A DNA stretch of 64,000 nt, taken from Corydoras sp. C115. Its lineage: Eukaryota > Chordata > Actinopteri > Siluriformes > Callichthyidae. How positions within the stretch are numbered: position 1 is the first letter of the stretch; every line of letters begins with the position of its first letter. The stretch is from assembly GCA_019802505.1 (NCBI GenBank), contig JAFMOC010000002.1:2254501-2318500 (forward strand), written 5' to 3'. The position numbers and the translations under genes were made by a program. This document shows, one piece after another, positions 1-11,001 of this stretch. The notes beneath the pieces are model-generated. The model had not been told where the DNA came from, did no database searches, and saw nothing but the letters and a program-made list of their open reading frames with translations.

Positions 1-424
1 TGAAATTACATTACCACATCTGAAATGTATGCAGAATGACTAGTGAGAAAGAACTGTCGGAAAGGAGACATGAGTAACTATGAGAGTGAGATCATTGTGT
101 TAAGCAGGTCTGCGTTTAAACTGTAGCCTGCTTAATCAGGTCAGTAATTATCTCCACTTGTCAAAAATTTGTACACATCCCTCTATAATTAACTTATCAG
201 TACTGTTATAGATACCATAATTATTATTCTAGGTTAAATGAAAGTTGGAATAATTACAATGCATATACATTTGAGACAATTAAATGCACACAAATGTGTG
301 ATTAGGGAATCTTCTTTTTCTATCCCTGTTTACAGACCACAATTACTGATCTAATTAGCCCATGAGAGACGTTTGACCCATGTTTAGGGCAGTAGCACAA
401 CAGCACTTGATATAAAAAAAAAAG
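1..424. other. AT-rich intergenic DNA, nothing recognised
   Basis: No open frame, RNA gene or repeat family seen elsewhere in the window was recognised here on either strand. Confidence 0.5.
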
Positions 425-570
425 TCAGATAGGATAATGATCAGGTTTGATAATTCTACAGTGAAGCTGTTTTTTTCTTAACTACTGGAGTGTGTTGTTC
501 TCTCATTTGCAAGTCACTTTGAATAAAAGCATCTGCTTAATGACTAAATGTAATGTAATGTAAATGTAGT
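425..570 (+). mobile_element. L2-type LINE 3' tail fragment
   Basis: The stretch has the motif order seen at the 3' end of the reverse-transcriptase pseudogene at 46303-47255: a 'gatcaggtttgataattctacag' type segment (shown here as two short pieces), then 'tctcatttgcaagtcac', 'aaaagcatctgcttaatgac', and a tail of TAAATGTAATG repeats. I therefore read it as a 5'-truncated LINE copy lying on the plus strand. At least four more copies of this tail occur in the window (3400, 17201, 25478, 46303). Confidence 0.7.
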
Positions 571-3129
571 CGTCAACATATGCATTTGTAATTGGATGTC
601 AAGCTGTCGATGTCTGTGATTGTTAGGCGTCTAATAACCTTTGAAAAATACTTGTAGTTGACTTGATCTCTACATCCTGCATGACAGCAAATTAAACTGC
701 ATTTTTATGTGGGCTAGGTTTTGTGGTTCACACAAAGCTCATAGTGTGACAGACTTTTTAAGAGCTTGTTAACTTCATAATAATAGTCTTAAACTTATCC
801 ATCAGAAACAGGAAAAGATAAATAAATTGGCACAATTTTGATGAGCTAAGCCAAATCTTCAGTTTATAGTTTCTCACAAAGATACATTTCCTAAGCAAAA
901 AAATAGGGAGGCCAATACAGCATAAATGACCAAGTACAGTGGACGGTATAATTAAAGTAGACACAAAAGAAAACTGCATTTGTACTGTATTCATGCATAA
1001 ACATTACACGTGTACACCAATGGGTAATAAAATCGGATGGATTGACTTAGTTGAAAGTTGACAGAATAGAATATTTTAAAGTAACAGCAAACATGATATG
1101 GGTCAGTTTGACCAAATGATTATCGGATCAAACAAAACAAAAACAAATAAATCTGTTCTATTAGGAGCTAAAACATCCAGCCAAATTGTATCTGTAGCTT
1201 AAATTTTAGTTTTCCCCGTTGCACATGACTTATATAAGAGCATAACTAATGAAAAAATAGCATGTTAAAAGCAAAACAAGTAGTGTCAGTTATTATTTGA
1301 AACCAGTATTGGATCAACACGCTGTTTTAAAACTATTTTTGTAATAGACACATTTAAATATGTTAGTATAACTACAATTCTTTTTATAACTATTCACTTT
1401 TTTCAGTCATTTTCCAAGACCCCTTTCCCAACCAGTGTTGTAAGAATGTATGTAACACCCCAGTGGTTTACAAACATACACTATGAGATGGCATTAAAAT
1501 AATCTAAAAAAAAACTGTTTTTACTACTATTTACAAATTTTTCACATAAAAAGTTGAGGTGTAGATGTTAATTACTCTGTGACCTGCATGTTATGAAGAT
1601 TTGTGTTAGTGAGCCTTGGTCCAAAAACCTGCTATGTATACTGCAAAAACTGAATACAATTGAAATGACAATTAAAACACCCAGCATGATCATCTCATCT
1701 AACTTTCACAATTTAGCTAATAAAGTAAATGACTTTAGATTTTAAGCCTTCAGACACACCATTGAGAGAGAACATACAAAATAAAAGGTGTGCAGCACTG
1801 ACATAGCTTACTGCACTGTCATAGTAAATTGTTTACTGAATTTTTCAGGCCAAGTCAAATAAGGCACACATGATTAAAAACAATGGTAAACATTTATATA
1901 TAAAAATACAAACTATTGTTGATTTGTTCTTTGTTTACTTACTTAAAACAAAATTGATTTATATCAAACATTTAAGCAATGTAAACCAAAATAATCCCAA
2001 CAAGAATTTATTGAAGCTTTGTCCAGTCCTTTAGGCATAATGGATTATTTAAATGTAATTAACAAATTATAAGCTTAGTAAGGAATTTAATGATGCAGGT
2101 CCTGCCAACATTTATAGCAATGTCATCTAAAATCTACCTATTTTAGAGAATAAGATTCAGTACCCCTGAATTCTGTCTGGATTTTCAGCTAAGTCCAGTA
2201 TTATTCAGCATCTTTGAAGCTGCTTGAATTCATGGGTTTTGCGCATGTGTTACTACTTCTACTTAGTGATCCTTTTCTATTTTTATAGCTCAAAATCCTG
2301 CGATCAAAATCTGCCAACATTAAACCCTTGAACAAAGTCATTAACCTGTAATTTCTTGGCTCATACACTGCCGGCTTTGATCTAAAGTTGTTTAAATTGG
2401 ATGGTTACACGGTTAGAAACATTACATGACAATAAAAATCAGTTGATAACTTGTAAATACTGAATAAATATGTTTCTTCATCAATAAGTTTTTAATTTTT
2501 AATACCAGTGTCTATTTCAGGAGAACAAATTAAGATTTATCAGATGTTTAGGAAGCTCAAGAAAATTAACACATGAAATTGCACCACAAAAAAAGAAAAG
2601 TTACTCTGGATGTTCTGGAAAAGATCTCAGCCAAAGACTTATGCACCTCTGCACATTAATGAATGTTGTGCAGTTGTGTAATATTGTCGAAACAATGCTA
2701 TGGTAAATGCGTGGTGTAATCCAAACCCAAGGAGGTGCAAGAAAATATTAGTGTGATCTTTTACAAATATTTCTTTTGGCCAGGCAATGTATGATGTAAT
2801 AAACTCTTAAAGTCAAATTTAATACACGCTATAAATCTAACTAGGAATGTCCCACTTATTTAAGCCATGATCCAAATACTCAAATATAAGCACAATTTAT
2901 CAAGTTTTACAAACAGATCCCTTTATAATATTCATCAAAAACATACCCATGTAAAAATGTTAGCGTGCAGACATTTAAAGAAATGTGGGTGTTGTGGGCC
3001 TGGCACAAACCCATTTAAATACAAATAAATTTTACTGTTTCTAACACTCTTATTTAGTGCTTTAAATACAAATGCATTAAAAGCCACTAATTAAAGACAT
3101 GCAGCAAGTGCAACAACTTAGCCATTAAA
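571..3129. other. Intergenic, no gene recognised
   Basis: AT-rich DNA with only short frames lacking any family resemblance. The longest (78 codons, minus, 758-994) has no codon bias or splice signals that support it. No repeat family from elsewhere in the window was recognised. Confidence 0.45.
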
Positions 3130-3350
3130 ACAAGTTTAAGTAATTTATTTATATAGCGTTTTTTACAATAGCACATTGTCACAAAACAGCTTTACAGTTT
3201 TATAAGCCCTTTAAACCCCAAAAAGCAAGCCGAAGTGACAGTGGCAAGAAAAAACTACTTGTTGTGTTATCTTAAGGAAGAAACCTTGGGAGGACCAAGA
3301 CACAGTGGGGACTAATCCTCCTTGAGCGCCCGGGCAGCAAAAAACAGGAT
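3130..3350 (-). mobile_element. 3' end of the 59-kb LINE family, truncated copy
   Basis: The block from 'aagtaatttatttatatagcg' through 'caagccgaagtgacagtggcaag' to 'cttgggaggaccaagacacag' closely matches 59155-59380, which is the 3' untranslated end of the LINE pseudogene at 59150-62140. The orientation matches that element (minus strand), so this is most simply a severely 5'-truncated retrocopy. A SINE sharing the same 3' end is the alternative. Confidence 0.7.
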
Positions 3351-3399
3351 TACTTCATCATGACATACAGTATCACTGATGTACAGTATTCACTTGGTA

Positions 3400-3548
3400 T
3401 AAAAAATTGGTAGGGAAGTTCTAGGCATAGAAACCAGATTTGCCAATGATCAAGTTTGATAACACTACAGTGCAAATCAACTACTGACTTGGGTTATTCT
3501 CTCATTTGTAAGTTACTTTGGATAGAAGCATCAGCTAAATAACTTAAG
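3400..3548 (+). mobile_element. L2-type LINE 3' tail fragment
   Basis: Second plus-strand copy of the tail described at 425-570: 'gatcaagtttgataacactac', 'ttctctcatttgtaagttac' and 'tagaagcatcagctaaataac' appear in the same order. It lies directly beside the unrelated LINE tail at 3130-3350. Confidence 0.65.
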
Positions 3549-3611
3549 GTAAAAGTAGCGGAATGCAACCCAACCCTTTATAAAGAAGTGTGTGTGCAGG
3601 GGTCTTCCGGT

Positions 3612-3887
3612 TCAGTAATGCTGCATCTTGCCAGAAGGAAGTATATTACTTTTGCTTCTCAGCTGGATGCAAGTCAAGGTGTCAAATAGAAACTGACCCC
3701 CTAAAAGAACAATTTGAGCGCTGTCAACAGTTTTGATTCTGAAATGGGCTTCTCCAGGCTTGTGGAGCAGCACCGCATGGAAATTAATGTGCAGTGGAAA
3801 CTGGCTGCCAAAAAAGACCAAGTTCTGCACCTCTTCCAGATTAGCATTCCTTCCATCTGACACATGCACTGTGTAGTGGATTATCAT
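3612..3887 (-). CDS. Unidentified candidate terminal exon (91 codons)
   Basis: Not recognised as any named family. On the minus strand a 91-codon frame opens exactly at a possible splice acceptor: pyrimidine-rich DNA ends in TTAG and is followed by ATG ATA ATC. The frame ends in TGA at 3612-3614. Codon use looks coding rather than random for this AT-rich region: CTG, GTG, CAG and AAG are frequent. The predicted chain alternates hydrophobic and polar residues, as a beta-rich domain would (for example HINFHAVLLHKPGEAHFRI and IVLLGGQFLF). No partner exon was found upstream between 3888 and 5900, and no poly(A) signal was settled on. It may be the last exon of a gene running leftwards from outside, a decayed host exon, or chance. 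The start is given only as the first base after the presumed acceptor. Confidence 0.28.
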   Translation of the reverse strand: MIIHYTVHVSDGRNANLEEVQNLVFFGSQFPLHINFHAVLLHKPGEAHFRIKTVDSAQIVLLGGQFLFDTLTCIQLRSKSNILPSGKMQHY

Positions 3888-6040
3888 CTAAGTGGACAAA
3901 GTGCAATTTAACCAAAGGTGCGCACTCAAAAGGAAAGGCTGTGCTCCTTATGACTAGTACAATCTCAGACTGGGAGTGTCAAGGAAATCTTTAAAGAAGG
4001 TCATGCTATTTGGAACCCAGGCACGAGACGTTTGTTAGACTCGAACACTGCTAGTATTGTTCAGGTATGCAAGAGGATATTACTTGTGAATGATGGACAA
4101 CATTAAGAGGCCCGATACCATGTCAATGGTCCTCCGACCACAACAGCTACGCCCGGTTCTCTTTTTCAAAGCTAATTTCCTTTCAAAGACACTGACTGAT
4201 TCCTTCATTTCCTCACCTGACTTCTGCTCCAAAGAAGTAGACGCCGTGGAGCCTTCCTCATTACCCCCACTTAACTCTGCCGCTAAATCATACAAAATGA
4301 CTAAACCCCGATTCGGCCCCGGCACACTGACGGCAGAAGGGAAGGGGGTGAGGGAGGTGTGCAGAGGAAAGGGAAAAGTGAAGGATGGCGTGACATGAGG
4401 GAGGCTGCTAAGTAGAAGCAAACGGGCTGCTGGTGGAGCCATTTTTTAAATAAACAATCAGATGAGAGGGTAGTTAAACCATATTTGGATTAAGTGTTTT
4501 ATCAATGGTTCCTTTATCATCTTTATGGTATACAATCTGCACATGAGCATCAGGATACATACAGTCTGTGATGTCCCTAGAATGACCTGGATATCATAAT
4601 TACCTGGAACACCTGGTCTGATCTTCATCCAAGTCACAATATTAAACACTGCCAAAACTAATAACCAAGAAGTTTTGTAAAACTTCTTATTTTCAGTGAA
4701 CAAGAAAACCTTCCAGCAACATAATTTGCAGCAACTACTGATGAATTTTATAGTTATTCTGATCTTGAATAAACAGATTGACATTGCCGAGACATCATGT
4801 TTTCAGGGCCCCAAGATACCAAACAGCTCCAAACCATTATGCTGTTTCCATCTTACTTCAGAAACTCCAACCCAATACATTTACTTTCTAATCTACATAT
4901 TCTAATCATGGTCATGGAGTTGCGCAGCGTTCATAAAAAGGCAGCCAGATAACAGCTAAGACATCTATGGATAATTTCCCAGAGGGAGGCAATACAGATA
5001 CTGGGAGAACACACAAACCACACAGTAAAACTGTTGTCTGCCCTACCTGAAAATCAAAATTACAATTTTGGCATTAATAATAACACTGCTACATTGCGGG
5101 GGTCTCAGGAATGTAAACACTACAATAGATATTATTGTGCACTCTCATTGCTTCAATAATGGATTACTTCTGTCTGATTTCACATCTAGGAGTATAGGAT
5201 TAGGCTTTTTGTAGGTTTAGTGAAGTTAGTGTAAAACGTAGCAGAGAATATGAGCTCTGGTTCCTGTACATGAGTATGCATTAGAATATTCAAAATTTTC
5301 CCCAAAACATACCTTTAATCTTATTAATCTTTTCAAAATATTTGTAACTTGAAATTATTAAATCATTAAGTAACGAGTCAGTTCTTGGTGAAAAGTAAAA
5401 GTTTAAGTATGATAATTTTTTTTACTCAAGTATAAATATAAAATTACATACACATACATGTTAGAGATACTTAGAGTAAAAAAACAAAGTATTTATTTAA
5501 AAATCATTTCTATCAAATCATTCTATTCAAATCATTTTTATCAAAAGTGAGCTAATTAATATAAAAAGTATAACATGTTTGTCCTTAATTCCGTGAGCCT
5601 TACATTTTAACATTAGCAGACTAATAAGAGATTAGAAATCGGGGCTCAACAAGAGCATTACATGAGAAATACATTATCACTCACTTTAATCTGTTTTTTC
5701 ACATTTGACACTGAATTCTTAAACACCATGAGCGCTTCATTCTTTGGCACACAAAACAATCTACTTCACCATGAGGTGTTTGTTGAACCAGCGTGGCTAA
5801 ATAATGATTGGTCATTGCCTGTCACTCATCCAATCATGAGTCCACTCCACACCTCCCGGACTCTTCCTGTCTTTCCCGTTTAACATCTAATAGGATCCTG
5901 ATTTGAACTTCATTAACTGCATGAACGTAATAAAGCAATGTAATTGATCTATAAACAAATGTAGTCAAAATTAGGTAACAAACCTAATTTAAATATGTAG
6001 TGAGTAAAAAGTGCAGGTATTTCTTTTGAAATGTAGAGAG
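3888..6040. other. Intergenic; weakly GC-enriched block near 4080-4440
   Basis: No convincing gene. Around 4080-4440 base composition rises and overlapping frames stay open on both strands (102 codons plus, 120 codons minus). Neither resembles a known family. The block could be conserved non-coding DNA or part of an untranslated exon. The rest is AT-rich with nothing recognised. Confidence 0.4.
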
Positions 6041-6042
6041 TA

Positions 6043-7090
6043 CAGTCATGGCCAAAAGTTTTGAGAATGATCCAAATATTAATTTTTACAAAGTCTACTG
6101 CTTCAGGTTTTATAATGGCAATTTTCAAATACTCCAGAATGTTATAAAGAGTGATCAGCTTTACAGCAATTAATTGCAAAGTCAATATTTGCCTAGAAAA
6201 TGTACTTTATCCCCCGAAAAACACATTTCAACTTCATTGCAGCCCTCGTTTCAGTGATTGCTCGCTTAACACAGGTGTGGGTGTTGATGAGGACAGGGCT
6301 GAAGATCAATCTGTCATGATTAAGTAAGAATGACAGCACTGGACACTTTAAAAGGAGGGAAGAATATCACAGCTAGAAAGATTGCACCTCAGTCAACAAT
6401 CTATCACATCATCAAGAACTTCAAGGAGAGAGGTTCCATTGTTGCCAAAAAGGCTTCAGGGCGCCCAAGAAAGACCAGCAAGCGCTAGGACCGTCTCTTA
6501 AAAGTGTTTCAGCTGCGGGATCGGGCTACCAGCAGTGCAGAGCTTGCTCAGGAATGGCAGCAGGCCATGAGGCGGAGACTCTTGGAGCAAGGCCTAGTCT
6601 CAAGGAGGGCAGCAAAGAAGCCGCTTCTCTCCAGAAAAAATATCAGGGACAGACTGATATTCTTCAAAAGGTACAGGGAGTGGACTGCTGAGGACTGGGC
6701 TAAAGTCATTTTCTCTGATGAATCCCCTTTCCGATTGTTTGGGAAATCCCATTGATAACTTGTGGTCAATCATCCAGAGACGGGTGGACAAACAAAAACC
6801 TACACATTCTGACAAAATGCAAGCATTGATTGTGCAAGAATGGACTGCTATCAGAGAGCATGCCAGGGAGAATTGCAGAGGTCCTGAAGAAGAAGGGTCA
6901 GCACTACAAATATTGACTTGCTGCATTAACTCATTCTAACTGTCAATAAAAGCTTTTGTTACTCATAATATGATTGCAATTATATTTCTGTATGTGATAA
7001 AAACATCTGACAAACACACATAAAAACCAGAGGGCAGCAGATCATGTGAAAATATATTTGTGTCATTCTCAAAACTTTTGGCCATGACTG
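6043..7090 (+). mobile_element. Tc1-like transposon, family A, internally deleted
   Basis: Both ends are present: CAGTCATGGCCAAAAGTTTT at 6043 and its reverse complement ending at 7090, each flanked by TA (6041-6042, 7091-7092), the target site of Tc1 elements. The inside is a deleted relative of the copy at 48168-49675. Compared with that copy, about 350 bp is missing between 'FRLFG' and 'NPIDNLW', plus smaller deletions. As the terminal repeats are intact, such a copy could in principle still be moved by a related transposase, but it cannot make one. Confidence 0.92.
6384..6939 (+). pseudogene. Tc1 transposase remnant (family A)
   Basis: Fragments of a Tc1/mariner transposase are readable in order. 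First comes the second helix-turn-helix and GRPRKT AT-hook-like segment near 6455-6480, interrupted by a TAG just after it. Then 'LVSRRAAKKPLLSRKN' (about 6590-6645), the first catalytic aspartate in 'IFSDESPF' (about 6705-6728), and 'NPIDNLW' (about 6748). A deletion removes everything between the first aspartate and the third catalytic position, including the second aspartate. The expected glutamate of the DD34E triad (NPIENLW) reads as aspartate. A further deletion follows 'AIREHA'. The N-terminal start is gone. It is certainly non-functional. Confidence 0.88.
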
Positions 7091-7092
7091 TA

Positions 7093-7159
7093 GAGGTAAA
7101 AAGTATTAAGTGACAGAAATGCTCAGTAAAGATACCTAAAAAACTGCTTAAGTTGCACA
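7093..7159. other. Short spacer between Tc1 copy and hAT scrap
   Basis: Nothing recognised. Confidence 0.4.
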
Positions 7160-7369
7160 TTAAGTTTGCACGTTAAACGCTCGTGTATTGTGAAAAGCCA
7201 TCTCCACTTTGTAAATCTGACAGAGCACCATGCTGTCGTGTTTCTGTGTGAAGTGCTCCCACACTTTAGATGCATGAGGGTGATTTTCAGCTGCTGTTAA
7301 TACTTGCGCTGTGGATAAATTCGTCTTTCCGGTAGGCACCACTATTTTGTTGATGAGTGGGGAAAGCAC
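7160..7369 (-). pseudogene. hAT transposase BED-finger fragment
   Basis: The minus-strand frame contains HASKVWEHFTQKHDSMVLCQ followed by IYKVEMAFHN, the pattern of a BED zinc finger at the N terminus of hAT/ZBED-type transposases (consensus ...KVWxHF...xxCxxCxxxxxxH...). The second zinc-binding cysteine is replaced by tyrosine in 'CQIYK', and the frame breaks down after 'FHNTRAF' before the expected HLKRKH. No DDE core or dimerisation region follows. This is an isolated, inactive scrap. It is not obviously related to the short hAT-like elements at 33377, 37659 and 51033, which carry no BED domain. Confidence 0.6.
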
Positions 7370-9189
7370 ATACTGAACTGTTTGCAGAATACAGCATAAG
7401 TTACACCCCTAATATATATATATATATATATATAAGGTCAAGGTTTATTCTATTGAATCCTCTACTTGGTGTTTAGTTAACAGATCATCTTAACTGATGG
7501 CCTCATAATTATCATTTAAAAAAAATCTTAAATTAAACTTATTCACACAGCTTTTAGACAAAATTGATTGTCCCTGCAAAACTTCCGGTCAGGCTAAATA
7601 AATCCCATGATACTAAGCTATTGATTCAGCTGCAGCACCTCTTAAGTGCCCAGAATTCAGTAACTTAACCAGTGATACATAAAACACAGTCATGACAGAG
7701 TGGTTAAAACCTCTAGCAACACTACTAAATCTAATTCACTCAAATCAAAGCAACACACCACTACAGCACCAGTGTCACAGCAATGTTCAATATCATTCAC
7801 CACCCAAAAAATACCTGCTCTGTGGTATTGGTTTCAGAAATTTCAAACAACCTTGCAACTGTTTTTAGATGGTGAAGGAAAATTGATGATGCAATCAATA
7901 AAATGTTGCACATTTGAAACCTGACGTCACATTTACAGGCCTGTTTGGCACAGTAAGTTATGACGGGTGCAGCCAAGACATTTTAAGCATTTGCTTTAAA
8001 AGTTATAATGAAACAGGGTGCAGAATTGATGTAATAAAATACATAACATTCTTTTTTCAGTTGCAGTATTAGAGAAAGTCTTTCTATTTGGTTCCCCACA
8101 ATGCTGATGGCTCATGTACTTTTAAACTAAAACTTATTACATTAAGTATAATAAATCAAGAGGGTTAAAATAAAAGCATGCAAACAACCTGTATCTTTAG
8201 TCTAAACTATCTTAATGTTTTGATGTCACTTGCATCATCCATGCTTTGAAAGGCAGCTGTTTAATAGATACATTCTTCAAGCTAAATCAACTGGGATTTA
8301 AAAAGCGAAAATACCCAAATAAAAAGTAAGAATTAAATCAAATTAATCACCATGGTGCCAAGTTGTTTTGGATTTGACATATCTGGCTACTTATGAATAA
8401 ATCACAGCAAATGTAATGACACAATTACAGTCTCTCATAATAATTCCCACTTGTTCGAACCCATTACAAATGGGAGTTTAATAGCATTTTTAATAGTTCA
8501 TCACACTGCTGTCATGGTTTAAAACTCATTTTTGATTGGCTTTATGTAAATTACAAACAGAAAAATGCTGAAATAGTTTAATCCTTTATACACTCCTCTA
8601 AAATGCACAGTCTTGCTGGAATATTAGTTTGTTGTTGTGAAACAATCAACGTTTTAACTAAAATATAAATACAGTGGTTTGCACACAGTATAGAAAATAA
8701 AACATTAAAATATATTTCAAATTGAGATGCGTCAACAAATATTTTAACACAATTTTCAGCATTTAATAAGATTGCACAAAATGAGTACAATTCGAGCCAC
8801 CACTTTTGCATCACCAAGCTTCACACATCGGAACACAGTCTTAAGCTAAATGAAACACCAGTTTAAATGTCTCGATTGTCTGTGAAAGTATATTAACACT
8901 TTTTTTAGTAAGAAACATATAAAAATACATCTTTAACAAATATTTATTAGCACTTTAAACTTTAGCTGAATTTAACTTATTGAAAAACAAATTGAGAAAT
9001 ATTTGTCTTGTATATGGTCATTCTTGTTGGACCCATATTTGGCAATTTGAGTCCAAATAAATTTTTCAGTGACATAAATGATTACATATTCACCTCCCTA
9101 GTTTTAATATTATGCTGAACCTATATTTATTGATTAAGGACTCCCCAAAAGACAAAAAATTTATATACATTTTTAATTACTTTACAGAA
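7370..9189. other. Intergenic; short (TA)n at 7412-7434
   Basis: AT-rich DNA. Apart from a TA dinucleotide tract at 7412-7434, no gene or repeat was recognised. Confidence 0.45.
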
Positions 9190-10020
9190 AAAGTAGGGTC
9201 AAGTATAATTCAACCCCTAGATTTAATATTTTTTGGAACAGCCCTTGTTTGCAATTACAGCTATTAATTTGTATTTATGATCAGGTCTAATGAGTAATCT
9301 TGGCCCACTCCTACATGGAGATCTTCTCCAAGTTGTCTAGTTTCATTGGGCATCTCATGTGGACTTTGATCTTGAGCTCCTTTCATAAGTTATAAATTGG
9401 GTTGAGGTCAGGAGACTAACTAGGCCACTGCAACACCTTGATCTTTTCCCTTTTAAACCAGGCCTTGGGTTTCTTCCTGTTGGAAGATGAAATGTCGATC
9501 CATTTCAAGATCCTTGATGGAGGAGCGAAGGTTCTTGGCCAAAATCTGCAGGTAGACTGTGCCATCCATCTTCCCGTGGATGAGGACCAGATGGTCAGGC
9601 CCCTTGGCTGAGAAGCTGCCCCACAGCATGATGCTGGCACCACCATGCTTGACTGTAGGGATGGTATTCTTGTGGTCATGTGCCATCCTGTCGCCAAACG
9701 TCCCAGGTGTGGGTGTGGTCTTAGACTAGAGAAACTTGAACCAATCTACCTCTGAGTCCTCCAAGTGATAGTGAGCAAACTGTAGAAGAGTCTTGACATG
9801 ATACTTTGAAAGTAAAGCCTCGGCATGGGAAGAAACTTTAAAAGGCTGTCCTGGCAATGAAAGGTTAACAGTAGTTCCATAAGCCTTCCACATCCGGATG
9901 ATGCTCCCAACAATGGAGACAGGTAGGCCCAAATCCTTGGAAAGGGTTTTGTACCCCTTGATTTTGTCTCTGGTGGTTTGAGGGGTTGAATTATAATTGA
10001 CCCTCTGATTAAACTTTTCA
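9190..10020 (-). mobile_element. Decayed Tc1-like element (family B)
   Basis: The minus strand encodes broken Tc1 transposase: 'SKDLGLPVSIVGSIIRMWK' (N-terminal DNA-binding region, about 9890-9950), 'TVNLSLPGQP', then 'NTIPTVKHGGASIMLWGSFS' (about 9610-9665), 'FIFQQEETQG' and 'KVLQWPSSPDLNP' remnants. Imperfect inverted repeats bracket it: 'gggtcaagtataattcaac' at 9196 and 'gggttgaattataattgac' at 9984. Several frameshifts and a missing middle block show it is old and dead. The second catalytic aspartate reads as glutamate in the QQEE segment. True outer ends could lie somewhat further out. Confidence 0.75.
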
Positions 10021-10265
10021 CAATTTAAAAAAATAATAAACAAAGAAATAACATTATTTTCACACGTCCAGGCTGATCTACAGTCTAAATGTCAAGTCCA
10101 AGGTAACTCCAACCCCCTGCAGACTTAGACAACAGAAATATTGCAATTAAAATATTATTTGTAAGGTTTAAACTTTTGTAGTTTTAACAGTTTCAGCATA
10201 TGATGGCCTGTGTCCTCAAGATGTGATCCGAGTGGAGGGTCCCAAATAAAAACATCACCAAGTGC

Positions 10266-10271
10266 TTTATT
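10266..10271 (-). terminator. Candidate LYPLAL1 polyadenylation signal AATAAA
   Basis: AATAAA on the minus strand about 510 bp beyond the LYPLAL1 stop codon. It is the first canonical hexamer found downstream of the stop. Cleavage would fall near 10240-10255. A T-rich stretch lies just beyond it. No transcript data are available here. Confidence 0.4.
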
Positions 10272-10776
10272 CTAAAAATCATTAATGAAGTGTTCCGTGC
10301 TGCAACCCAACTGAGAAAACAGTCCAGACCTCAAAACATATGTATAACAGATTTTCAAATAAAAAGCCATACTAAATTTGAGGGGGTGGAAGATGGGGGA
10401 CGTATGAGTGAGTGAGGGTGAGTTTAGCGAGCTACTGCAAATCTGCATGAAAAGACTGCAGGATCCTAGAGTGGTGATGATTCTCTCTCTTTTTTCTGGG
10501 GTCATCTCTCCACCTGCAGCTTTGGCCACCGTATGCTGAAGCAGGCTCAATAGTGTTTTTTCTTACACTGTGGTTATGGAGCCCTTGGTTGAGCCAGAAA
10601 TTTAGTGTGCTTATTTCTGCCAGCTGGGAAATGTGCAACATTGTGAACCTTTTACAGCTGTATTAACTCACACTTTCACTCAAGGATGTTTTTAACAAGC
10701 TAAATATATCTTATGGTAAACAAACTACAAAAAAACTTAGTACAAGAAATAGAAAAAAAAAATACACTAGCTGAGG
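10272..10776 (-). other. Probable LYPLAL1 3' untranslated region
   Basis: The stretch between the LYPLAL1 stop and the candidate AATAAA has no repeat family seen elsewhere. It was assigned only by position. Frames of 69 and 92 codons on this strand show no recognisable product. Confidence 0.4.
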
Positions 10777-11001
10777 TCAGCTCTCAAATGGAAGCTTCTT
10801 TAGAATCCAGGAGCGCAACAATTCCATTTCAGGCCTGTGTAACTGGTGGTTAAGGCCAGAAAAGGAATGAAAGGAGGTGCTCATGCCAGCACTTTTAAGG
10901 AGCCTGTTGGTTTCCTCTGCCCAAGCATGAGGTACCAGCTCATCGTCTGTACCGTGGCACTGCAGAAGCTCCGGTAGATGGCCAGTCTCACTGCTGACAG
11001 A
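10777..11001 (-). other. lyplal1: lyplal1 coding exon 5 and stop
   Basis: 225 nt including TGA at 10777-10779. Acceptor ttgtacag|TCTGTC. It encodes 74 residues with Asp177 and His209 of the triad and the C-terminal LLRSWILKKLPFES. Confidence 0.95.

Noticed and set aside
4080..4442. Overlapping long frames on both strands (102 codons plus, 120 codons minus)
   Set aside because: Neither resembles a known family, and antisense overlap of this kind arises easily in locally GC-richer DNA. No splice or promoter support was found.
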